Assembly: GCF_001427585.1 (NCBI RefSeq)
Contig: NZ_LMGY01000016.1
Coordinates: forward strand, 252 to 64,251
Direction of reading: 5' to 3'
Length of the DNA: 64,000 bases
Source of the DNA: Pseudoxanthomonas sp. Root630
GTDB lineage: Bacteria > Pseudomonadota > Gammaproteobacteria > Xanthomonadales > Xanthomonadaceae
The position numbers were made by a program, and so were the translations under genes. Of the stretch, positions 26,686 to 39,309 are shown in pieces (the stretch's first letter is position 1; every line of letters starts with the position of its first letter). The notes beneath the pieces were generated by a model. The model was not told where the DNA came from and did not search any database. It saw nothing but the letters and a program-made list of their open reading frames with translations.

Positions 26686-27570
26686 GTGGACAAGCTGCTG
26701 ATCAAGCAGTGCCTGTTCTATGGAAGCTGGCTGGCCTGGCCGGCCATCGTCTGGTTGCTGTGGCGGCTGCGCCGGCGTACCTCTCGCGCATGGTCGGCGC
26801 TGTTGCTCGCGGGCGCCCTGGTGTTCGTCTGGGCCCGTTTCATCGAACCGCAGATGATCCGGGTGCAGCACACCACCGTGGCCGGCACCGGTGCAGAGGC
26901 CCGGATCGCGCTGATCAGCGACATCCACCTCGGCGTCTACAAAGGGCCGGGGTTCCTCGATCGGCTGGTGGACCGCATCAATGCCCTGCCCGTCGATGCG
27001 GTGGTGATCGCGGGCGATGTTACCTATGAGCCCGACGATGCGTCGCTGGAACTGCTGTTCGCACCGTTGGCGCGCCTGAACGTGCCGGTCTATGCGGTCC
27101 TGGGCAACCACGACCAGCAGGCCCCCGGACCCGACATCGACCAGGTGCTCCGCCGTGCATTGGCCGCTCATCGCGTGCAGGTCATTGAAGGCCGTTTCGC
27201 GGACCTGGGCGATCTCCGGTTGGCGGGGCTCGGCGACCGATGGGCGCAGAAAGACGATGCGGGCTTCCTGGCGACGGATGCGAGGCGTCCCGTGGTCGTG
27301 CTGACGCACAATCCGGACAGCGCCATCCAATTGGGGCCGGCCGACGCCACGCTGGTCCTGGCGGGACATACGCACGGGGGCCAGATCCGCATCCCGTGGT
27401 TGTATCGCCATGTCATTCCCAGCCAGTACGGCTTCGATCGCGGCTTGCAGACGCTGAAGACGCCCCAGGGCGAAGTGCGCGTGTTCACCACGGTCGGTAC
27501 CGGCGAGATCGGGTTGCCGATGCGCTTGTTCAATCCGCCGACCATCGACGTGCTGGACCTGCGCCCGTAG
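26686..27570 (+). CDS. Membrane-anchored metallophosphoesterase (YkuE-like)
   Basis: A 294-residue protein with two N-terminal hydrophobic segments (about 10-55) and a calcineurin-like phosphoesterase domain. Metal-binding motifs are in order: SDIHLG, AGDVTYEP, GNHDQQ, LTHNPD and AGHTHGGQ. YkuE-type enzymes are di-metal phosphohydrolases at the membrane, in some species linked to UDP-diacylglucosamine or cell-wall metabolism; the substrate is not clear here. A GTG start at 26686 lies 22 bp after trxB. Confidence 0.85.
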   Translation: MDKLLIKQCLFYGSWLAWPAIVWLLWRLRRRTSRAWSALLLAGALVFVWARFIEPQMIRVQHTTVAGTGAEARIALISDIHLGVYKGPGFLDRLVDRINALPVDAVVIAGDVTYEPDDASLELLFAPLARLNVPVYAVLGNHDQQAPGPDIDQVLRRALAAHRVQVIEGRFADLGDLRLAGLGDRWAQKDDAGFLATDARRPVVVLTHNPDSAIQLGPADATLVLAGHTHGGQIRIPWLYRHVIPSQYGFDRGLQTLKTPQGEVRVFTTVGTGEIGLPMRLFNPPTIDVLDLRP

Positions 27571-27574
27571 CATC

Positions 27575-28708
27575 GTGGCGATGCCGGCCGTCCGTTTCCT
27601 CGCTTCGCTTGCCGATGTGCCCGCTCCTGCCTGGGACGCGCTGCACGACGGCCGCAATCCGTTCGTATCCCACGCCTTCCTGCGCGGCCTGGAGGCGGAA
27701 GGCTGCCTGCGCGCGGACTGGGGATGGCGTCCCCACCACGCATCGTTATGGGAAGCCGACCGCCTGGTCGCCGCGGTGCCGGGATACCTCAAGGACAACT
27801 CGCATGGCGAGTTCGTGTTCGACCATGCCTGGGCGCATGCCTACGCACAGCACGGGCTGGACTATTACCCGAAATGGTTGGGTGCGGTGCCCTACTCGCC
27901 CGTCACCGGTCCGCGCCTGCTTGCGTCGGAGGTCGGCCATCGCGCGGCGTTGCTGGGTGCGATAGAGAAGGAAGCGCGTCGTCTCGGGCTGTCGTCGGCG
28001 CATATCAACTTCCACCCCGAAGCTGAAGACGCGGCGTTCCCAGACGCATGGCTGGCGCGGACCGACGTCCAGTACCACTGGCGCAACCCGGGTCATTGGC
28101 GGACGTTCGACGGATTCCTCGCCGACCTCGACCACAAGCACCGCAAGAACATCCGCCAGGAGCGGGCGAAGGTGGCGCGCACTGGCGTGACCTTCCGGGT
28201 GCTGCATGGGGACGAAGCCAGCGATGCCGATCTGCAGGCCATGTTCGGTTTTTACCTGCGCACCTTCCGCGACTACGGCAACTCGCCGGCGCTGACGCTG
28301 GGTTTCCTGCGCCACCTGGCACGTACCCTGCCGCGCAGCCTGGTGATGTTCCTGGCCGACCACGACGGCGAGGCCATCGCCGGGGCGCTCTGCCTGCGCG
28401 GTGGCGATGCGCTGTATGGCCGCTACTGGGGTGCCGCGACCGCCTTGCCCGGGCTGCACTTCGAGACCTGTTACTACCAGGGCATCGACTACTGCCTTCG
28501 CGAAGGCCTGACCGTGTTCGAACCGGGCGCCCAGGGCGAGCACAAGATCGCGCGTGGTTTCCTTCCCGCCTTCGTGCATTCCCGGCACTGGATATCCGAA
28601 CCCGACTTCGCCGCGGCCCTCGCTGCCTGGTGCGAGCAGGAGACGGCGGCCGTCCACCGCTATGCACGGACGTTGCGGTCGCACACGCCCTTCAAGGGCC
28701 AGGGCTGA
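27575..28708 (+). CDS. GNAT-like protein of the DUF482/COG3146 family
   Basis: A 377-residue cytoplasmic protein of the FemAB-related GNAT superfamily. Visible family segments are YFPK-like YYPKWLGAVPYSPVTGPRLL, DLDHKHRKNIRQERAKV and GLTVFEPGAQGEHKIARGFL. Members are annotated as putative peptidogalycan or acyl-transfer proteins without proven activity. It starts 4 bp after the metallophosphoesterase stop and is followed by aat, so it may belong to one transcript. A second start (ATG 27581) lies two codons in. Confidence 0.85.
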   Translation: MAMPAVRFLASLADVPAPAWDALHDGRNPFVSHAFLRGLEAEGCLRADWGWRPHHASLWEADRLVAAVPGYLKDNSHGEFVFDHAWAHAYAQHGLDYYPKWLGAVPYSPVTGPRLLASEVGHRAALLGAIEKEARRLGLSSAHINFHPEAEDAAFPDAWLARTDVQYHWRNPGHWRTFDGFLADLDHKHRKNIRQERAKVARTGVTFRVLHGDEASDADLQAMFGFYLRTFRDYGNSPALTLGFLRHLARTLPRSLVMFLADHDGEAIAGALCLRGGDALYGRYWGAATALPGLHFETCYYQGIDYCLREGLTVFEPGAQGEHKIARGFLPAFVHSRHWISEPDFAAALAAWCEQETAAVHRYARTLRSHTPFKGQG

Positions 28709-28737
28709 GTCCCCGCGGGCGCTCCTACAATCCCGGC

Positions 28738-29484
28738 ATGAACCCACGGCCCTTCGTCCTCCCGTCCGATCCGCACGCGCCGTTCCCGCCCGTCGAGCAG
28801 GCCATGCGCGAGCCCGACGGACTGCTGGCGATCGGGGGCGACCTGTCACTGCCGCGCTTGCTCAACGCCTATCGCCACGGGATCTTCCCCTGGTTCTCCG
28901 CGGGCCAGCCGCCGCTGTGGTGGTCACCGGATCCCCGCATGGTGTTTCGCACCGATGGCGTCCGGCTCTCTTCGCGCTTCCGTCGCGCGCTCAGGCAGAA
29001 CACCTGGCATGTCCGTGCCGACACCTGCTTCGAGCAGGTGATCACCGCGTGTGCCCAATCGCCCCGTCCGGGACAACGAGGCACCTGGATCACCTCGGGC
29101 ATGCGGCAGGCCTACATCGACCTGCACCGGCAGGGGCATGCGCATTCGGTCGAGGTCTTCGACGGAGACACCCTGGTCGGCGGCATCTATGGCGTGGCGA
29201 TCGGGCGGATGTTCTTCGGCGAAAGCATGTTCAGCGCCCGCAGCGGCGGCTCGAAAGTGGCGCTCGCATCGTTGGCGGCGCGCCTCGCCGAATGGGGGTG
29301 GCCGTTGATCGACGCGCAGGTGGAGAACCCCCATCTCGTCTCGCTCGGCGCCTCGCCCATGCCGCGTGAAGCGTTCACCGAAGCCATCGCCAGCCTCGTG
29401 GACATGCCGTCATCGGACGGCGCCTGGACGGTGCGATTCGGGGTCTGGGAGGCTTCCCGATTGGCGCAAGCGTCGGGGCCATAA
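28738..29484 (+). CDS. aat: Leucyl/phenylalanyl-tRNA-protein transferase
   Basis: A 248-residue cytoplasmic enzyme that adds Leu or Phe to proteins with N-terminal Arg or Lys, marking them for ClpS-ClpAP degradation. Diagnostic segments are [32 protein letters not shown] and [19 protein letters not shown]. The ATG is at 28738. The partners clpA and clpS lie about 1-4 kb downstream, so the N-end-rule pathway is nearly complete in this window. Confidence 0.96.
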   Translation: MNPRPFVLPSDPHAPFPPVEQAMREPDGLLAIGGDLSLPRLLNAYRHGIFPWFSAGQPPLWWSPDPRMVFRTDGVRLSSRFRRALRQNTWHVRADTCFEQVITACAQSPRPGQRGTWITSGMRQAYIDLHRQGHAHSVEVFDGDTLVGGIYGVAIGRMFFGESMFSARSGGSKVALASLAARLAEWGWPLIDAQVENPHLVSLGASPMPREAFTEAIASLVDMPSSDGAWTVRFGVWEASRLAQASGP

Positions 29485-29570
29485 CGGAATTTTTGCACCT
29501 GGCGCCCGTCAGGCGTACAATGCCCGGCTTCATGGCTCACGCCATCCCTAGCGGCACAGCACAGGCATAC

Positions 29571-29789
29571 ATGTCGAAAGACGATTCCATTGAATTCGAA
29601 GGCACCGTCGCCGAGACGCTGCCCAACACCATGTTCCGGGTCAAGCTGGAGAATGGGCACGAAATCATCGCCCACATCTCCGGCCGCATGCGCAAGAACT
29701 ACATCCGCATCCTGACCGGCGACAAGGTGAAGGTCGAAATGACCCCCTACGACCTGACCAAGGGTCGTATCACCTATCGCATGAAGTAA
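29571..29789 (+). CDS. infA: Translation initiation factor IF-1
   Basis: A 72-residue OB-fold protein, the standard IF-1 length, that binds the ribosomal A site during initiation. It begins [13 protein letters not shown] and contains [14 protein letters not shown] and [13 protein letters not shown]. The upstream in-frame extension to 29493 is not part of the family. An intrinsic terminator follows the stop. Confidence 0.98.
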   Translation: MSKDDSIEFEGTVAETLPNTMFRVKLENGHEIIAHISGRMRKNYIRILTGDKVKVEMTPYDLTKGRITYRMK

Positions 29790-29811
29790 TTCACTCAAGC
29801 GATTGATCTTC

Positions 29812-29840
29812 AAGGCGGCCTATGGCCGCCTTGCTCGTTT
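29812..29840 (+). terminator. Intrinsic terminator of infA
   Basis: AAGGCGGCC and GGCCGCCTT form a perfect 9-bp stem with loop TAT, followed by GCTCGTTT, 22 bases past the infA stop. Confidence 0.85.
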
Positions 29841-29985
29841 CTGGCGTGGCCGTGATAGACGCCGGAAGACCCCGTGACTTCTTTCATTGGGTCACTGGTC
29901 ATTGGCCCCTCAGGCAGATTCGCGCGCCATGGGCCCGGACTAACGTGGGCGCCGGCCAATCCAGGCCGCCACCCGACCCCACGCC

Positions 29986-30351
29986 ATGAACGTCCGTCCC
30001 GTCCTCTCCCTTGCCCTGCTGGGCCTGGCTTCCATCGCCTTCACCGCCTCCGCAAGCGAATCCGCCACGGAGTGCGTGGATCTGGGTTCCGACCAGGAAA
30101 TCGTACGGGCTGGCAGCGGCCAGCAGATTTTCCTCCGCGACGGCCAGACCCACTACCGGATCGGCTTCGCCCGCGCCTGCGATTCCATCCAGATGACCTC
30201 CAGCGTGAAGATCACCACGGATGGGCAGGAGAACCGCCTGTGTCCGTCGGGCACCAAGGTCCGCACGAAGGAAGCGAACTGCGCGGTAAACGCGGTGGAC
30301 GTCATCAGCGCCGAAGAGTTCGCCAAGCGCAAGAAGCGCGGCTCCCGCTGA
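29986..30351 (+). CDS. Small exported protein of unknown function
   Basis: A 121-residue protein with a clear signal peptide (MNVRPVLSLALLGLASIAF, cleavage near SASES). The mature part has four cysteines, in ECVDLG, ARACDSIQM, RLCPSG and ANCAVN, which could form two disulfides in the periplasm. The pattern is reminiscent of DUF6491-type proteins, but I am not certain. It stands alone between two terminators. Confidence 0.7.
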   Translation: MNVRPVLSLALLGLASIAFTASASESATECVDLGSDQEIVRAGSGQQIFLRDGQTHYRIGFARACDSIQMTSSVKITTDGQENRLCPSGTKVRTKEANCAVNAVDVISAEEFAKRKKRGSR

Positions 30352-30369
30352 GCAGCGCGTCCAGGCAAC

Positions 30370-30398
30370 AAAAAAGGCGGCCCGTGGGCCGCCTTTTC
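30370..30398. terminator. Bidirectional intrinsic terminator
   Basis: AAAGGCGGCCC and GGGCCGCCTTT form a perfect 11-bp stem with a 2-base gap, with A- and T-runs on the two sides. It can end both the plus-strand exported-protein transcript and the minus-strand clpA transcript. Confidence 0.85.
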
Positions 30399-30429
30399 CT
30401 GTTCCCGCGCCCTTCGCCCGGCGGGAAAC

Positions 30430-32709
<2,280 letters not shown>

Positions 32710-32861
32710 GGTTGCCTCCGGGGCCGATGCCGACAATATGCGGCTTGGCGGGCGGTTTTCCATCACCCTACCGGATTTCAGTGTTCAGGGATCGTTACCT
32801 TGTACTGCGCGGCGGCGCCCCCACACCGTTCATGCCGGACCGGCTGCCCTTGCCGGATCCC

Positions 32862-33182
32862 TCAGGACTTCTCCATCGTGCACAGCAAGGGATGCTGGTT
32901 CATACGGGAAAACTCGTTGACTTGGGCCACCTTGGACTCGGCGACCTCGCGCGTGTAGACGCCGCAGACGCCCCGGCCGCGCGTATGCACGTGCAGCATG
33001 ACCTGGGTGGCCTTCTCCAGGTCCATGACGAAGAACTGCTGAAGGACCGTGACCACGAAGTCCATCGGCGTGTAGTCGTCGTTGAGCAGCAGCACCTGGT
33101 ACAGGGGCGGCGGCGCGACCTCGGGCCGGCTGGTCTCCACCAGCAAGCCGTGGTCGCGTTCGTTTTCGTTCTTGCGGGCCAT
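32862..33182 (-). CDS. clpS: Clp protease adaptor ClpS
   Basis: A 106-residue adaptor that recognises destabilising N-terminal residues and delivers them to ClpAP. The conserved [39 protein letters not shown] and the end segment are visible. The ATG at 33182 begins [12 protein letters not shown]. It is upstream of clpA in the usual clpS-clpA order. Confidence 0.97.
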   Translation of the reverse strand: MARKNENERDHGLLVETSRPEVAPPPLYQVLLLNDDYTPMDFVVTVLQQFFVMDLEKATQVMLHVHTRGRGVCGVYTREVAESKVAQVNEFSRMNQHPLLCTMEKS

Positions 33183-33289
33183 GGCGCGATTATAGGCGTT
33201 GGCGTCCCTCGCCGCCGCCGTGGCGTCCCTGCGTGGACGCCATGCGTGACCACGGCCACAATGCACACTTCCGCTCGATCGAACCCGCC

Positions 33290-33772
33290 ATGACGTCCAC
33301 GTTGCCCCGACCTTCCGCTGTCGCCCTCGCCTGCGCCGCTCTGCTCGCCGGGCCCGCCCTTGCCGCCGATGCGTCGGTGGAGGCGCGGCTGACATCCCGC
33401 GGCATGCAGTACCAACTGGATGAGGACGGCGACTACAAGGTCATCTATGCCTACCAGCAGGAGCATCGCAGCCAGCAGGTGTTCGTGTCCGGCCGCACCG
33501 AGCAGGTGAGCGGACTGACCATCCGCGAGGTGTTCTCGCCCGCAGGCCGGCTCTCCGCCGACGGCATCGACGGCGCGAAGGCGCTGGCCCTGCTGGCCGG
33601 CAGCCGGAAGAAGAAGATCGGCAGCTGGGAGCTGGAGGGCGACGTGCTGCTCTTCGTGATCAAGCTGCCCGACACCGTCGATGGCGCCACGCTGGAGGCG
33701 GCCATGGACCTTGCCGCCGAAACCGCGGACAACAAGGAAATCGAACTCTCCGGCGACAAGGACGACCTCTAA
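33290..33772 (+). CDS. Exported protein of unknown function
   Basis: A 160-residue protein with a signal peptide (cleavage near ALAAD). The mature part reads like a compact alpha/beta domain: [20 protein letters not shown], then an arginine-rich strand region, ending in an acidic tail [14 protein letters not shown]. The pattern is weakly similar to YbjN-like sensory or chaperone folds, but I cannot assign it. It is followed directly by the Nudix gene (GTG one base after the TAA begins), so it probably heads the Nudix-mnmA-hflD transcript. Confidence 0.7.
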   Translation: MTSTLPRPSAVALACAALLAGPALAADASVEARLTSRGMQYQLDEDGDYKVIYAYQQEHRSQQVFVSGRTEQVSGLTIREVFSPAGRLSADGIDGAKALALLAGSRKKKIGSWELEGDVLLFVIKLPDTVDGATLEAAMDLAAETADNKEIELSGDKDDL

Positions 33773-34234
33773 GTGAGCTACCGCGAAGGCCGCTTCTGGC
33801 AACCCGACGTCACCGTGGCCACTGTCGTGGTCCGCGATGGCAAGCTGCTGATGGTCGAGGAACGCGCGCAGGGCCGCCTGGTGTTCAACCAGCCTGCCGG
33901 CCACCTGGAACCGGATGAGAGCCTGCTGGAGGCCGCCTGCCGCGAAACCCTCGAGGAAACCGGTTGGGAAGTCGAGTTGACCGCTTTCATCGGCGCCTAC
34001 CAGTGGAAAGCGGAGACTGGCCGCCACTACCTGCGCTTCGCCTTCGCCGCCACGCCGCTGCGGCACCTGCCGGAGCGTCCGTTGGACGACGGCATCGTGC
34101 AGGCGCACTGGTTGACGCCGGCCGAACTCCAGCAACAGGCCGACCGCCACCGTAGCCCCCTGGTTTGGCAGGTCGTGCAGGACTACCTCGGCGGCCGCCG
34201 GTCCCCGTTGTCGCTGCTCCAGCACGTGCCGTGA
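33773..34234 (+). CDS. nudJ: NudJ-like Nudix hydrolase
   Basis: A 153-residue Nudix phosphohydrolase with the box [20 protein letters not shown] plus TGW, which fits Gx5Ex7REUxEExGU. E. coli NudJ (YmfB) hydrolyses thiamine pyrophosphate precursors and other nucleotides and precedes mnmA-hflD in the same way, so context supports the name. The GTG start sits directly on the upstream TAA (TAAGTG). The end overlaps mnmA by 4 bp (GTGA). Confidence 0.85.
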   Translation: MSYREGRFWQPDVTVATVVVRDGKLLMVEERAQGRLVFNQPAGHLEPDESLLEAACRETLEETGWEVELTAFIGAYQWKAETGRHYLRFAFAATPLRHLPERPLDDGIVQAHWLTPAELQQQADRHRSPLVWQVVQDYLGGRRSPLSLLQHVP

Positions 34235-35349
34235 GCGCGCCGCGCATCATCGTCGGGGTCTCGGGCGGCGTCGATTCATCGGTAGCCGCCCTGCAGCTCG
34301 TCCAGCAGGGCGAAGCCGTCGCCGGGCTCTTCATGCAGAACTGGGCCGACGACGGCACGGGGGAATGCCGTGCGGAAGACGACCGCCGCGATGCGGTGGC
34401 GGTGTGCGGCCGGTTGGGCGTCCCCTTCCATTTCCGCGATTTTTCCTCGGCGTACTGGCAAGGGGTGTTCGAACACTTCCTGGCCGAGTACGCCGCAGGC
34501 CGTACGCCGAATCCGGACGTGCTGTGCAATCGCGAAGTGAAGTTCAAACACTTCCTGGACGCCGCCCGGGACCTGGGTGCCGAGAAGATCGCCACCGGCC
34601 ACTATGCGCGCGTGGATGAGGTGGGTGGTCGCTGGCGCCTGCTGCGCGGCGTCGACCGCGGCAAGGACCAGAGCTATTTCCTGCACCAGTTGGGCCAGGC
34701 GCAACTGTCGGCGACGCTGTTCCCCATCGGCGAACTGCAGAAGGCGGACCTGCGCCGGATCGCACGCGAGGCCGGCCTCCAGACCCACGACAAGAAAGAT
34801 TCCACCGGCATCTGCTTCATCGGCGAGCGCGATTTCCGCGAGTTCCTCGGCCGCTACCTGCCTGCGAAGCGCGGCGAGATGCGCGACCCGCAGGGCCAGG
34901 TGATCGGCGAGCATCCCGGTGTCTTCTACTTCACGCTGGGACAGCGCGAAGGCCTGCAGATCGGCGGTGTGCGCGGCCGGCCGCAGGCGCCGTGGTATGT
35001 CGTGGGCAAGGATGTCGCCCACAACGTGCTGTACGTCGATCAGGACACGCAGAGCCCGTACCTGATGTCCACGCGCCTGTGGACAGAATCGGCGCACTGG
35101 ATCGCCGGCAGCCCACCCGCCGGGCGCTTCGACTGCACCGCGCAGACCCGCTACCGGCAACCGGACGAGCCCTGCCGGGTGCAGGTGCTGGACGACGGCA
35201 CGGTGGCCGTGGAATTCGCCACGCCGCAGCGCGCCGTCACGCCGGGGCAGTCGCTGGTGCTGTATGACGGTGACGAATGCCTGGGCGGCGCGGTCATCGC
35301 GCGCACCGACGCCCCTCTTGAAATGAAACTCGCGGAGCAAGCAGCTTGA
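34231..35349 (+). CDS. mnmA: tRNA-specific 2-thiouridylase MnmA
   Basis: A 372-residue cytoplasmic enzyme that makes the s2U34 modification in Lys, Glu and Gln tRNAs, using sulfur passed from the Tus relay. The PP-loop motif is [11 protein letters not shown]. The two catalytic cysteines are in [12 protein letters not shown] and [12 protein letters not shown]. The GTG start overlaps the Nudix stop, and the end overlaps hflD (TTGA). Length is normal. Confidence 0.96.
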   Translation: MSAPRIIVGVSGGVDSSVAALQLVQQGEAVAGLFMQNWADDGTGECRAEDDRRDAVAVCGRLGVPFHFRDFSSAYWQGVFEHFLAEYAAGRTPNPDVLCNREVKFKHFLDAARDLGAEKIATGHYARVDEVGGRWRLLRGVDRGKDQSYFLHQLGQAQLSATLFPIGELQKADLRRIAREAGLQTHDKKDSTGICFIGERDFREFLGRYLPAKRGEMRDPQGQVIGEHPGVFYFTLGQREGLQIGGVRGRPQAPWYVVGKDVAHNVLYVDQDTQSPYLMSTRLWTESAHWIAGSPPAGRFDCTAQTRYRQPDEPCRVQVLDDGTVAVEFATPQRAVTPGQSLVLYDGDECLGGAVIARTDAPLEMKLAEQAA

Positions 35350-35957
35350 GCAACCGATATTCCGACCGCGTGCTGGCCCTCGCCGGGCTGGCACAGGCCC
35401 TCCACCAGGTGCGTCGCATTGCGGAAACCGGCCAGTCCGAATCCTCGGCCGTGCAGGCATCGCTGGAAAGCGTGTTCCGCATCGACGCGGTCTCCCCGAT
35501 GGCGGTCTACGGCCGCCTCGGCGACATCACGCCCGGCCTGCGCGTGCTGCGCGGTTACCTGGCCAAGGAAGCGGGCGACGACGCGCTGCCTCGCCTGGCG
35601 ATGTCCGTGCTGCAACTGGAGCGGCGCTTTGTCGGCGAGGACGACACGGTGCACGCCGTCGTCCGCGGTTTGAACGAGATCGCCCCGCGTGCGGAACAGC
35701 AGGGAAGCACGCATCCGGACACGCTGTCCGCGCTGGGCGGACTGTACGCCGACACCATCAGCCATCTGCGTCCGCGCGTGATGGTCCAGGGCAACCCGCA
35801 CTACCTCGGCCAGCCGGGCGTGGTGGCGGAGATCCGCGCCATCCTGCTGGCCGCGGTGCGTTCGGCGGTCCTGTGGCGGCAGTTGGGCGGCTCGATGTGG
35901 GATTTCGTGCTCGGTCGCCGGCAGATGCTGGACGCCGTGGACGCCTGGCTCGACTGA
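35346..35957 (+). CDS. hflD: High-frequency lysogenization protein HflD homologue
   Basis: A 203-residue mostly helical, peripheral membrane protein. Family segments are visible: [41 protein letters not shown] and [12 protein letters not shown]-type [16 protein letters not shown]. In E. coli it binds phage lambda CII and sits after mnmA; its own cellular role is unclear. The only good start is a TTG overlapping the mnmA stop, so expression should depend on coupling. Confidence 0.92.
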   Translation: MSNRYSDRVLALAGLAQALHQVRRIAETGQSESSAVQASLESVFRIDAVSPMAVYGRLGDITPGLRVLRGYLAKEAGDDALPRLAMSVLQLERRFVGEDDTVHAVVRGLNEIAPRAEQQGSTHPDTLSALGGLYADTISHLRPRVMVQGNPHYLGQPGVVAEIRAILLAAVRSAVLWRQLGGSMWDFVLGRRQMLDAVDAWLD

Positions 35958-35975
35958 GCCCAGGGAAGCGCACAC

Positions 35976-36005
35976 GAAAAAGGCCCGACAATGCCGGGCC
36001 TTTTC
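35976..36005. terminator. Bidirectional terminator between hflD and acnB
   Basis: AAAAAGGCCCG and CGGGCCTTTT form a stem with a 7-base loop, flanked by A- and T-runs. It serves hflD on the plus strand and acnB on the minus strand. Confidence 0.85.
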
Positions 36006-36021
36006 GTTTCCTGCGGGGCGA

Positions 36022-38628
36022 TCAGGCCGCCACGGTCTTGGCGACGTCCTGATATTCCTCGATCTGGTCGAAGTTCATGTAGCGGTAGATCTCGGCGCCC
36101 TTCTCGTTGATCACGCCGATGTCGGCCATGTACTCGGCCTTCGACGGGATCTTGCCCAGGCGCGAGCAGATCGCGGCCAGTTCGGCCGAACCCAGGAACA
36201 CGTTGGAGTTGCGGCCCAGGCGGTTCGGGAAGTTGCGGGTCGAGGTGGAGAACACCGTCGCGCCCTCGCGCACCTGCGCCTGGTTGCCCATGCACAGCGA
36301 GCAGCCCGGCATTTCCATGCGCGCACCGGCGGTGCCGAACGTGCCGTAGACCCCTTCCTTGGTCAGTTCCGAGGCATCCATCTTGGTCGGCGGGGCGACC
36401 CACAGGCGCGTCGGGATGTCGCGCTTGCCTTCCAGCAGCTTGGCGGCGGCACGGAAGTGGCCGATGTTGGTCATGCACGAGCCGATGAACACTTCATCGA
36501 TCACGGTGCCGGCGACATCCGACAGCGTCTTCACGTCGTCCGGATCGTTCGGGCAGGCCAGCAGCGGCTCGTGCACGTCGGCAAGGTCGATGTCGATGAT
36601 CGCGGCGTATTCCGCGTCGGCATCCGGCTCGAGCAACTGCGGGTCGGCGAGCCACTCTTCCATCTTCTTGATGCGGCGGGCCAGCGAACGCGCATCGGCG
36701 TAGCCTTCGGCGATCATCCACTTCAGCAGCGTGATGTTGCTGGTGAGGTACTCGATGATCGGCTCCTTGTTCAGGCGCACGGTGCAACCCGCTGCGGAAC
36801 GTTCGGCCGATGCGTCGGACAGCTCGAACGCCTGCTCGACCTTCAGGTCCGGCAGGCCTTCGATCTCGAGGATGCGACCGGAGAAGATGTTCTTCTTGCC
36901 CGCCTTGGCCACGGTCAGCAGCCCGGACTTGAGTGCGTAGTACGGGATCGCGTTGACCAGGTCGCGCAGGGTCACGCCCGGCTGCAGTTCACCCTTGAAG
37001 CGCACGAGCACCGATTCCGGCATGTCCAGCGGCATCACGCCGGTGGCCGCGGCGAACGCGACCAGGCCCGAGCCGGCCGGGAACGAGATGCCCACCGGGA
37101 AGCGCGTGTGCGAGTCGCCGCCGGTGCCGACGGTGTCGGGCATCAGCATGCGATTGAGCCAGCTGTGGATCACGCCGTCGCCCGGGCGCAGCGAGATGCC
37201 GCCGCGGGTGGAGATGAACTCCGGCAGCGTGTGGTGCGTCTTGACGTCCACCGGCTTCGGATAGGCCGCGGTGTGGCAGAACGACTGCATCACCAGGTCG
37301 GCGCTGAAGCCGAGGCATGCAAGATCCTTCAACTCGTCGCGCGTCATGGGGCCGGTGGTGTCCTGCGAGCCCACCGAGGTCATCTTCGGCTCGCAGTAGG
37401 CACCCGGGCGCACGCCCTGTCCGTCCGGCAGCCCGCAGGCGCGACCCACCATCTTCTGCGCCAGCGAGAAGCCCTTGCCGCTGTCGGCCGGCTGCTGCGG
37501 CTGGCGGAACAGATCCGTCGCCGGCAGCTTCAACGCTTCGCGCGCCTTCGCGGTCAGCCCGCGGCCGATGATCAGCGGGATACGGCCACCGGCGCGCACT
37601 TCGTCGAACAGCACGTCGGATTTCACCTGGAACTCGGCGATCACTTCACCATTCTTCAGCGCCTTGCCGTCGTACGGACGCAGCTCGACCACGTCGCCGT
37701 GGTTCATCTGCGCCACGTCGAGTTCGATCGGCAACGCGCCGGCGTCTTCCATCGTGTTGTAGAAGATCGGGGCGATCTTGCTGCCCAGGCAGACGCCGCC
37801 GAAGCGCTTGTTCGGGATGAACGGGATGTCCTCGCCGGTGAACCACAGCACGCTGTTGGTCGCCGACTTGCGCGAGGAGCCGGTGCCCACCACGTCGCCG
37901 ACGTAGGCGACCAGGTGGCCCGGGCTTCCATCGGTACCCTTCTTCAGCGACAGGATTTCCTGGATCGGGCCGCGCTTGCCGTCGTCTTCCGGCACGAACG
38001 GCGCGTCGGGGCGCTTGTTCTTCAGCATCGCCAGCGCGTGCAGCGGAATGTCCGGGCGCGTGGTGGCGTCGGGCGCCGGCGAGAGGTCGTCGGTGTTCGT
38101 CTCGCCCGGCACCTTGAAGACGGTGACGGTCAGGCTCTGCGGCACTTCCGGCTTGCTGGTGAACCATTCCGCGTCGGCCCAGCTCTGCAGCACGCCCTGC
38201 GCGTGTGCATTGCCCTTCTCGGCCTTTTCCTGCACGTCATGGAAGCTGTCGAACATCAACAGCGTGTGCTTCAGGCCTTCGGCAGCGGTCGCGCCCAGCT
38301 CGGCATTGTCGAGCAGGTCGATCAGCGGGTGGATGTTGTAGCCGCCCAGCATCGTGCCCAGCAGTTCGGTGGCGCGCTTGGGCGTGATCAGCGGGGTCTT
38401 CTCGGTGCCGAACGCAACGGCGGCCAGGTAGGACGCCTTGACCTTCGCGGCATCGTCCACGCCAGCGGGCACGCGGTGCGTGATCAGCTCGACCAGGAAC
38501 GCTTCTTCACCGGCCGGCGGATTCTTCAGCAACTCGATGACGGCGGCCGTCTGCTGGGCCGACAGCGGCAGCGGCGGGATACCCAGCGCGGCGCGCTCGG
38601 CTACGTGGTGGCGATAGGCTTCCAACAT
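36022..38628 (-). CDS. acnB: Bifunctional aconitate hydratase 2 / 2-methylisocitrate dehydratase
   Basis: An 868-residue TCA-cycle enzyme that interconverts citrate and isocitrate. It has the AcnB layout: an N-terminal HEAT-like domain, then the swivel domain, then the catalytic domains. Iron-sulfur ligands are visible in [13 protein letters not shown] and in [13 protein letters not shown]. Start ATG 38628 gives [17 protein letters not shown], matching family starts. A second aconitase, acnA, lies 0.9 kb away in the opposite direction, with a toxin-antitoxin pair between. Confidence 0.97.
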   Translation of the reverse strand: MLEAYRHHVAERAALGIPPLPLSAQQTAAVIELLKNPPAGEEAFLVELITHRVPAGVDDAAKVKASYLAAVAFGTEKTPLITPKRATELLGTMLGGYNIHPLIDLLDNAELGATAAEGLKHTLLMFDSFHDVQEKAEKGNAHAQGVLQSWADAEWFTSKPEVPQSLTVTVFKVPGETNTDDLSPAPDATTRPDIPLHALAMLKNKRPDAPFVPEDDGKRGPIQEILSLKKGTDGSPGHLVAYVGDVVGTGSSRKSATNSVLWFTGEDIPFIPNKRFGGVCLGSKIAPIFYNTMEDAGALPIELDVAQMNHGDVVELRPYDGKALKNGEVIAEFQVKSDVLFDEVRAGGRIPLIIGRGLTAKAREALKLPATDLFRQPQQPADSGKGFSLAQKMVGRACGLPDGQGVRPGAYCEPKMTSVGSQDTTGPMTRDELKDLACLGFSADLVMQSFCHTAAYPKPVDVKTHHTLPEFISTRGGISLRPGDGVIHSWLNRMLMPDTVGTGGDSHTRFPVGISFPAGSGLVAFAAATGVMPLDMPESVLVRFKGELQPGVTLRDLVNAIPYYALKSGLLTVAKAGKKNIFSGRILEIEGLPDLKVEQAFELSDASAERSAAGCTVRLNKEPIIEYLTSNITLLKWMIAEGYADARSLARRIKKMEEWLADPQLLEPDADAEYAAIIDIDLADVHEPLLACPNDPDDVKTLSDVAGTVIDEVFIGSCMTNIGHFRAAAKLLEGKRDIPTRLWVAPPTKMDASELTKEGVYGTFGTAGARMEMPGCSLCMGNQAQVREGATVFSTSTRNFPNRLGRNSNVFLGSAELAAICSRLGKIPSKAEYMADIGVINEKGAEIYRYMNFDQIEEYQDVAKTVAA

Positions 38629-38688
38629 GGGTGACTCCGGTCGTTCGATGGTGCGGTGGAAAGGGGTAACGGTGTAAGCGGGTACGGC

Positions 38689-39090
38689 TTATTCGTTCGC
38701 GGGCACGATCAGTTTCAGGCCCTTGAAATAGTCGCGGTGGAAAGCGGTCTCGAAGGTGATCAGGCCATCGCACTGCAACAGCGCGTGCGCGCCGACCAGA
38801 AAGTCGGCGATCGGCCTCGCCTCGCCGGAGCGCTGGCGGTGACGACGCTGCATCTCGCCGGCACGGAGCGCGGACTTGGCTTCCACGGCGTGGAAGTGCA
38901 CACCCATCTCCTCGACCGCCGCCAGTGCGTCGGCGCCATTGCGCAGCGAGGCGCACAGCTGGGCCAGCGCGGCATCGCAGACCACCACGCGGCCGCTGCC
39001 CAGGCTCTGGCGCAGGCCCGCTTCGACGGCATCCGCACGCGGGCCGTCGGTCAGCAACTCGATCAGGACGGGCGCATCGACGGCGATCAT
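38689..39090 (-). CDS. PIN-domain toxin (VapC-like)
   Basis: A 133-residue PIN-domain protein, probably an RNase toxin. Acidic residues that would bind Mg2+ are in place: Asp5 (MIAVDAPVLIELL), Glu11, and a later TFETAFHRDY segment. Its ATG overlaps the stop of the AbrB-type gene (ATGA), the classic antitoxin-first arrangement. Proteins of this group act on tRNA or rRNA; the target is unknown. The pair sits upstream of acnB on the same strand with a 60-bp gap. Confidence 0.8.
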   Translation of the reverse strand: MIAVDAPVLIELLTDGPRADAVEAGLRQSLGSGRVVVCDAALAQLCASLRNGADALAAVEEMGVHFHAVEAKSALRAGEMQRRHRQRSGEARPIADFLVGAHALLQCDGLITFETAFHRDYFKGLKLIVPANE

Positions 39091-39293
39091 TCGGCGGGCG
39101 TATCCGTGCCGGGCGCGGCATCCAGAGCGAACTTGCCGCGCACGCGCGAGATCGCGTCGTCGACACTCTTCCGCAACACGATGCGGCTACCTTCCAGTTC
39201 GACCTTCAGCACGCTGCCTTTGGTGAGGCCCAGGGCATCCCGCACGGCCTTCGGCAGGGTGATCTGGCCGCGTTCCGCAACGGTGGCTTCCAT
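39087..39293 (-). CDS. AbrB/MazE-type antitoxin
   Basis: A 68-residue protein with a swapped-hairpin AbrB DNA-binding domain at the N-terminus (VAERGQITLPKAVRDALGL, then GSVLKVELEGSRIVLR) and an acidic, flexible C-terminus that would bind the toxin. It is the first gene of the pair with the PIN toxin. A TATAAT box flanked by inverted repeats lies 27 bases upstream of its start codon, as expected for autoregulation. Confidence 0.82.
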   Translation of the reverse strand: MEATVAERGQITLPKAVRDALGLTKGSVLKVELEGSRIVLRKSVDDAISRVRGKFALDAAPGTDTPAE

Positions 39294-39309
39294 CAGCGGG
39301 CCCTCTTGA

